The translations under genes and the position numbers were made by a program. 64,000 nucleotides of DNA from Hanleya hanleyi (Eukaryota > Mollusca > Polyplacophora > Lepidopleurida > Hanleyidae): positions 1 through 64,000 of the forward strand of contig JAVTVY010017418.1 in NCBI GenBank assembly GCA_036873755.1. Reading direction: 5' to 3'. Each line of letters starts with the position of its first letter. The stretch's first letter is position 1. Positions 57,190 to 64,000 of this stretch are shown here, one piece after another. Below the pieces are notes generated by a model. The model was given only the letters and a program-made list of their open reading frames with translations. It had not been told where the DNA came from and did no database searches.

Positions 57190-60100
57190 AATGTGCGTAG
57201 TTCTTCTAGACCCTTGTAAATAAGATAACTCGTTGAATGAATTTGGACCAAATAGGAGCCTGATAGTGGTAACGGTAAAATGTCCATCACTCATCGTACT
57301 GGTACTCTCTGAGTATACGTCTGAACACACGAAGTTCTTCGTGAATCTCTCTGACAAAACAACACATCAACAAGTGTGTATGGGCACGATGTGGTACGAC
57401 TTCGTTCACGCAGTTTCCATTTGGTGATATCCGCTGATATACCTTCACGCATTATCGTGAGAAAAAAAATCGAGAAGGGTTTAGAGCTATACACGAAGAG
57501 GTATATACGGCAGGTAGTTTTTTAGTAACTCCAAGCGTGCAAAACAAATTTACGTCTCGGCAAATATCAGACGCTTAACTAAGTACCGGTAACCGTCTGG
57601 AACTGTTGTTGGTTTGCTAAAATTGTATTTATCGCGGTCGTAAAACATAACCCACACGCTTGGAACGTCTGGAGTGTAATCATGATAATATAGCACTAGT
57701 CCAGAAAATTGTAAACACACAGTCATAAAATACCACCGTGAACCACTGTTATCGGTTTAAACACATGTGTATGACCTATTCATTTTGTAATAATCTCTTC
57801 ACACTCTTGGACATTTCACGTCATCTGTTCGCAAATTGACGAGACTAGACATGAAAATCTACTATGTACGCAATTCTCTGGATACCACCGCTTTGATAGG
57901 CCGAGCAAAGTACAACAAACGCTAACATTCCCATACAGTTGTATTAGGTGAGTAGTGCCAACTGGCAATCCCGGTCGGCCTCGTCTCATTAAAATTGGCA
58001 CTGAGTGACATCATATTTTCATACCGTCTAAGTAATCACTGACCTATTGTGATGAAACATAACGTCAGGAGAATTATTGGTCTGGTTTCAGCAAAGTAGA
58101 TTTTTTTAATGAAATCATGTCGTTTAACATTGCGAGGGATAGGGAAAATAATTACTTCCTTCTAGCCCATATATATTTATATGTATCTAAACCTCCGATA
58201 AATCTTTGAATTCGGATATATGAAATTGAGCGATAAGCCAATTACTTTACCGTGCATGTATAAAAAGGTTTACCATCTGTTCATATAATTCGATCATTAA
58301 GTTTACGCGTGGTGCTCGACCATCATGTCATTAATAGACATCCAATCTTATATGGTTTTTTTTTTGGAAACGTCTGGTAAGTGTTTTGGACATGCAACAT
58401 TTCTATACATCAACTATACGAAAATATAGTAAGACTCGCAGTGTATGTACCTCGACACTCGAAAGTCACGGAAAAAGACAAATGAACCATAGCATGTTGG
58501 ATGAAGTAGTTCTTTTAGACTCTTGTAAATAGGATAACACGTTGAGTGAATGTGGGCCATATAGGAGTCTGATAATGGTAATGGTAAAATGTGCATAACC
58601 CGTCATACTGGTACTCTCTTAGTATACGTCTGAAACACACCAATGTCTTCACGAATCTCTGACAAAAACAACACATCAGCAAGTGTGTATGGGCACGATG
58701 TGGTACGACTTCGTTCACGCAGTTTCCATTTGGTGATATCCGCTGATACTCTTACGCATTATTATGACAAAGAAAATCACGGACAGGTTACTCTCGAATC
58801 GTAAAATTATTAAACCGATAACGTTTTAGTGCATGCACGATGAGAGATGGAACTGTTAAGCAGGCCATGCACGAACACGTATACGGCGGAGAAATTTTGC
58901 TTTCAGGGCAGGCAGCTTTTGAATAACTCAGAGCATTAGTGCAAAACATATTTACGTCTCGGCAAATATCAGACGCTGGACTAAGTAACCGCCTGGAACT
59001 GTTGTTGGTTTGCTAAAATTGCATTTATCGTGGTCGTAAAACATAACCCAACCGCTCTGAACGTCTTGAGTCTAATCATGATAATATAGCACTAGACCAG
59101 AAAATTGTAAACACACAGTCATGAAATACCACCGTGAACCACTGTTATCAGTTTACATATGTGTGTATGGCCTATTCATATTGTAATTATCCTTTCACAC
59201 GCTTGGACATTTCACGTCATCTGTTCGCAAATTGACGAGACTAGACATGGAAATCGACTATGTACGCAATTCGCTGGATACCACCGCTTTGATAAGCCGA
59301 GCAAAGCACAACAAACGCTAACATTCCCATACAGTTGTATTAGATGAGTAGTGCCAACTGGCAACCCCGGTCGGCCTCGTCTCATTAAAATTGGCACTGA
59401 GTGACACCATATTTTCATACCGTCTAAGTAATCACTGACCTATTGTGATGAAACATAACGTCAGGAGAATTATTGGTCTGGTTTCAGCAAAGTAGATTTT
59501 TTTAATGAAATCATGTCGTTTAATATTGCGAGGGATAGGGAAAATAATTACTTCCTTCTAACCCATATATATGTATATGTATCTAAACCTCCGATAAATC
59601 TTTGAATTCGGATGTATGAAAATTGAGCGATAAGCCAATTACTTTACCGTGCATGTATAAAAAGGTTTACCATCTGTTCATATAATTCGATCATTAAGTT
59701 TACGCGTGGTGCTCGACCATCATGTCATTAACAGACATGATATATATGTTTTTTGTTTGTTTTGGAAACGTCTGGTAAGTGTTTTGGACGCGCAACATTT
59801 CCATACATGCATCAACTATACGAAAATATAGTAATACTCGCAGTGTATGTACCTCGACACTCGAAAGTCATGTTGGATAAAGTAGTTCTCGTAGACTCTT
59901 GTAAATAGGATAACACGTTGAATGAATGTGGGCGATATAGGAGTCTGATAATGGTAATGGTAAAATGTGCATAACCCGTCATACTGGTACTCTCTTAGTA
60001 TACGTCTGAAACACACCAATGTCTTCACGAATCTCTGACAAAAACAACACATCAGCAAGTGTGTATGGGCACGATGTGGTACTTCTTTCACGCAGTTTCC

Positions 60101-60721
60101 ATTTGGTGATATCAGCTGATACTCTTACGCATTATTATGACAAAGAAAATCACGGACAGGTTACTCTCAAATCGTAAAATTATTAAACCGATAACGTTTT
60201 AGTGCATGCACGATGAGAGATGGAACTGTTAAGCAGGCCATGCACGAACACGTATACGGCGGAGAAATTTTGCTTTCAGGGCAGGTAGCTTTTGAATAAC
60301 TCAGAGCGTTAGTGCAAAAATATTTACGTCTCGGCAAATATCAGACGCTGGACTAAGTAACCGTCTGGAACTGTTGTTGGTTTGCTAAAATTGTATTTAT
60401 CGTGGTCGTAAAACATAACCCACCCGCTCTGAACGTCTTGAGTCTAATCATGATAATATAGCACTAGACCAGAAAATTGTAAACACACAGTCATAAAATA
60501 TCACCGTGAACCACTGTTATCAGTTTACATATATGTGTATGGCCTATTCATATTGTAATAATCCTTTCACACTCTTGGACATCTCACGTCATCTGTACGC
60601 AAATTGACCAGACTAGACCTGAAAATCGACTATATACGCAATTCTCTGGATACTACCGCTTTGATAGGCCGAGCAAAGCACAACAAACGCTAACATTCCC
60701 AAACAGTTGTATGAGATGAGT
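57190..60721 (+). repeat. Large tandem repeat, 1.31-1.38-kb unit, about 2.7 copies
   Basis: The landmark GTAGTTCTTCTAGACCC-type sequence is at 57197, 58506 and 59882 (periods 1309 and 1376). Units two and three are very similar. The last unit stops at about 60721, where the diverged repeat related to 49255 begins. Short frames are conserved only as far as overall similarity predicts. Confidence 0.9.
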
Positions 60722-60724
60722 AGT

Positions 60725-61170
60725 AGTACCATCCTCCATAATGCAGGTCTGTATATGTCGTACCAGCCCTGCTCCAAATGTGGGGCAATACAGCTATTAC
60801 GCGAACCATTCGTTTTACAAGAATGAGCCAATGAACAGACGGCGTTTGATTGTGATGCGCCACCTTCGTGGGATCTCGGTAAATTTGGACGACGGTAATT
60901 TTACTGTGGTGTTCTTCTTTTATGGAGAAAAAGCTGGAGGACAAACTCTTTGAAGTTCCGGGCGTAAACGACGAACATAGGATTTCAAAACAATCAGAGA
61001 AGAAGAAATATACAACAAATTGCCCGACGTTTAATTCGCTCAAATATAAAAAGGTGAGGAGGTGACAAAGGCTGTTTGGAAAGCCTATTACTAAACAGCT
61101 GGTCTTCGTACTGGTTAATTCGTTTTCTGTCATGGCTCGGATTTGTCCGACAAACCGTGACTGAATGATG
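60725..61170 (+). repeat. Diverged 0.45-kb direct repeat, right copy
   Basis: Counterpart of 49255-49740 (TCCTCCATAATGCAGGTCTG, GACGGCGTTTGATTG, CATGGCTCGGATTTGTC). Confidence 0.55.
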
Positions 61171-61174
61171 AGCT

Positions 61175-62710
61175 GCACTGAGAAATACTGATCAATTTTT
61201 GACTGACAATTGGTGAGAATCGGTCAAGTCTCGACTTCGGGGGCCGTAAATGGCTCTTGAACACACCTCTTCCCCCACCTCGTGCCTTCCACCCAATCTC
61301 AGGAAATGGCTTTCCCATTTATGTCTCAGAGATAGATTGTTTCATTGTCACAACTACATCTTTGTTCTTATCGAAAGGCAGAAACGGTAAAATCTGCGAT
61401 ATACTAAGGTATCTAATCCAACAATAACGAATACTGTTATACGATCACTTTCTAAATGACAACAAATATCTTAATATATTCCTGTTGTTTGAATAATTAT
61501 AAAATATATCGTTTTACTAGCAGAATACGCATGCGTACTATACAGGTCCTAAGAACAGGTTGATTTAATAGGCGTTGGAAACAAATTAATATCGGTGTGT
61601 CTTTTCTATGATTAGTTTAGAAAATCCGGATTGATCAAGAAGCTGTCGACTATATACAAAATATGACAATGTCATCCTTGAAGAAGTTATCTTAATCCAA
61701 GAGGGAAAATTCATAACTATATCCTCCTGCGTTATGAGAGAATATCATTAAAATCTTTGGTTTTAGTTTTATGATTCAGCATTAATAACATAAATACAAT
61801 CATGATTAATAACTATTTGTGTCAGCGGTCAAACGATATGATCAATGCAAGACGTAACATTTTCTGGAACCGCATCGTTTTCTTGAAGGTTTCATCGCTT
61901 TGTATCATGTACAGTCGAGATTCTTCGCGTTCTCCAATAAGGACTAGTGTTTATGCAGACGAGATAAAATACCATCATGTATCAGCGGTTTGGGGTATGC
62001 CGGAAGTGTTATTCATGTCGGGTCGTAGCAGTCATGAACTCTTTTCAAGTATCCTAGATAACCGAACACCCAGTATTGGCGATACACCAGTTCACAAGAT
62101 GACTTTGCACCGGAGTTCATCGCGGTCATGTGGGGAAAGGTTTTAGACTTTTCCTCCTTGCCTTTGGAACTATTCGAGGCATGCAAGGTAAAATTATAGT
62201 GCACTTGTTCTAAACTGGTTTGTGTCACTGGTCCAGTGAACTATACGTCTCAACTGCATACCTTAATCCAAGGGCTGCTTGTGGCATCAGACCGGAGTTA
62301 ATCACGATCTGCATTGTTTAGAAATTTGAGAGCAGATCTTATGGATTTTATGGGCAGCGATTTTTCAGCATTTCTGATACATCTGATATTTTAACTTGCA
62401 GAGGAGGCTTCAAACTGTACTTCCTGGTGTTGATTTGGACCACTTTGGGAAAAGCATGGTGGATGGAGACATGATCAACGAGGGGTGAGAAGGCTCCCTG
62501 ATTACAAATTGAATGACATTCGGTAGCACCAATCAGCTGTCAGTGGCGGGAATTTGAAATTTCCATGGTCAACTCCTGTCAAGACTTTCACAATTGGTGT
62601 CCCACAAGGTGAATATTGTCATGCCAAGTGGATTTACGCATCGGTAGTTTTTTTAGGTTTTTTGTGATTTTTAATGCTAATACATAACAAGTAACAAAAT
62701 TATTAGTGAT
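61175..62710. other. No gene seen
   Basis: AT-rich sequence. A 114-codon frame (61802-62146, plus) has no recognisable domain. GGTGTCCCACAAGGTGAA near 62597 reads GVPQGE, a possible last trace of a LINE RT. Confidence 0.4.
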
Positions 62711-62717
62711 CTGATGC

Positions 62718-62805
62718 CTTGTAGTCGAGAGTATATGCCGCCATATTGAATATAGAAGTTCTCTATTTATATATACAATTTGGCGGCATATACGCTCGAC
62801 TTCAA
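62718..62805. repeat. Hairpin with about 37-bp arms
   Basis: CTTGTAGTCGAGAGTATATG at the left and its imperfect reverse complement CATATACGCTCGACTTCAAG at the right enclose about 14 bp. A single arm also occurs at 50183-50224 (CTTGGAGTCGAAAGTATATG), so this is a dispersed terminal sequence, possibly a tiny MITE. Confidence 0.65.
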
Positions 62806-62899
62806 GCAGCCTGTGCTTAATTAACTTTTGATCAGAATTTAAGCGCATACACATTGTACATTTAATTAAGCCTTTGTTCTGTCCATATCGAACTACCAT

Positions 62900-64000
62900 T
62901 CATATAAATATATTGGACAGACGTGAGAGGCCTAATCCCAAATACGATGCATGTGAAAACTTGGAAACTACCCGTGTTGGGCGTCACCCCATGCTCAAAA
63001 TGCTCCTTAATAAGCTCTGACATATTATTTTGCAAATAGATGCATTTAAGTTTATCGTAACCGCACTTTGAGTGTCTCTGATGTCATGACATATGACCCC
63101 AGGTCACACCCCTGGGCACAGTTCTTGAGGGAATTACACAAACGGCGCGTAACTCAAGAGGTTATTTTGGAAAAGTCTTTAATTATATACAATGACAAGG
63201 CTGAAAATCTGTCTTTCGTTGATAAACACCACCTTTTATATCTTTATATGTTTGCATTAAATCTCACCAGGGGGTTCTGATAAGAGACCATTAGTAAAAT
63301 TGATATACGAGTTCACCTTATCATAGCAGAAATTTCATGGCTACTAAAATGTCTTTATAAATGAATATCTGCGCAAGGAGATATACCGAACGTATTATTT
63401 CCTCTTGGAGAGTTCCTTGACACTGACCTTTATTCAAGGGCAGAAAACAGTTATTGTACCACCAATTAGACTATTTTGACTTAAGGTATAAGCTTTCTAC
63501 CAAAACTCACAATGTGTTTCTGTGGGCGAATGATTGCACAACTCAAGCATCTCGATGAAATTATCCTTCCGTGTGAAAGAGTGTCTTGTCCTTCAACCAA
63601 ATCATGTTCCATCTGAATATGCTTTTACTATAGCCCTGACAGGGCAGTGCTGGCTAGCTGGTCCCCTCGCTGGCGCCAAATGGACATTTCACTACAGCAG
63701 ATAGCATATATAACGGTATAGTTACCGTACCTGTCAGGGGAGAGTATGCATAGTAGGGCTTGCGAATTTAGGACAAGAGCATACAGTGGAAGTCAGATTC
63801 GTGTATTCTCGAAGAAGAAACCTATTTATTTTGAGGTCAGAGGTCAAGGTTACTTGAGCCAGAAAACCTGTGAAAATTGGAACATCTCTAGTTCTAGGTT
63901 AAGGACCGATACCTATCTTTTGATATATCTTTTCCATGGGGCAGAGAAAAACCCTAATTTATTTCAAGGTCAGAAGATCAATGGTCAAGATCTCATAGGC
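62900..64000. other. No gene seen, repeat begins at right edge
   Basis: A 70-codon frame at 63068-63280 is not recognised. From about 63835 the text AGGTCAGAGGTCAAGGTTAC recurs as AAGGTCAGAAGATCAATGGT about 120 bp later, suggesting a tandem repeat continuing past the window. Confidence 0.4.

Noticed and set aside
57816..58001. Minus-strand frame RRGRPGLPVGTTHLIQLYGN... conserved at 59212-59418 and loosely resembling a helix-turn-helix
   Set aside because: Between the two units there are about 7 nucleotide and 3 amino-acid differences, no better than neutral. The similarity to transposase HTH segments is too short to support.

Overview
This is intronic and intergenic DNA from an AT-rich animal genome, not a microbial or viral one. 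It has spliced coding exons with GT-AG introns of 0.5 to 8.5 kb, 5'-truncated non-LTR retrotransposons, MITE-like inverted-repeat elements and many tandem arrays. The arrays end in ACGG-type microsatellites and GC-rich tails, and carry motifs such as GGCCATCTTGG and GGTGGCGCCACC. Together these suggest a marine lophotrochozoan, most likely a bivalve mollusc. That assignment is an inference.

One convincing host gene is present. A PDGF/VEGF-family growth factor lies on the minus strand in six coding exons from 40121 (ATG) to 20757 (stop). All six exons join with compatible phases and GT-AG borders, and the coding lengths sum to 1110 nt (369 residues plus stop). The predicted protein has a signal peptide, a cysteine-free acidic propeptide, an eight-cysteine PDGF/VEGF cystine-knot domain, a second cysteine-rich segment and a His/Arg/Lys-rich tail. 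The knot has an unusual C-x5-CC spacing with an N-glycosylation sequon inside the insertion.

The rest is repeat-derived. 0.3-1.3 kb: tandem array. 1.9-5 kb: a 5'-truncated Jockey/CR1-type LINE (minus strand) inserted in a 0.3-kb repeat, with flanking direct repeats. 5.1-8.9 and 12.5-14.8 kb: two copies of one segment containing decayed LINE RT, differing by nested insertions, one of them a perfect 106-bp palindrome with a 9-bp target duplication. 9.2-12.5 kb: GGTGGCGCCACC arrays. 14.8-16.5 kb: LINE RT fragment, then a broken Penelope-like RT with a fold-back. 17.2-19.9 kb: minisatellites, retroelement 3'-end relics and a MITE. 20-40.2 kb: the growth-factor gene, whose introns hold three transposon-like tandem arrays, a MITE and a 1.4-kb minisatellite ending about 0.1 kb from the exon 1 splice donor. 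41-47 kb: three inverted-repeat elements upstream of the gene. 47.7-49.2 kb: tandem array. 49.2-61.2 kb: a mosaic of direct and inverted repeats around a second Penelope-like RT copy with an in-frame 318-bp internal duplication. 61.2-64 kb: a hairpin and otherwise featureless sequence.

The Penelope-like family is the most interesting mobile component. Three copies end at the same 3' terminus with different 5' truncation points, and short pieces of its 3' region recur at three further loci.
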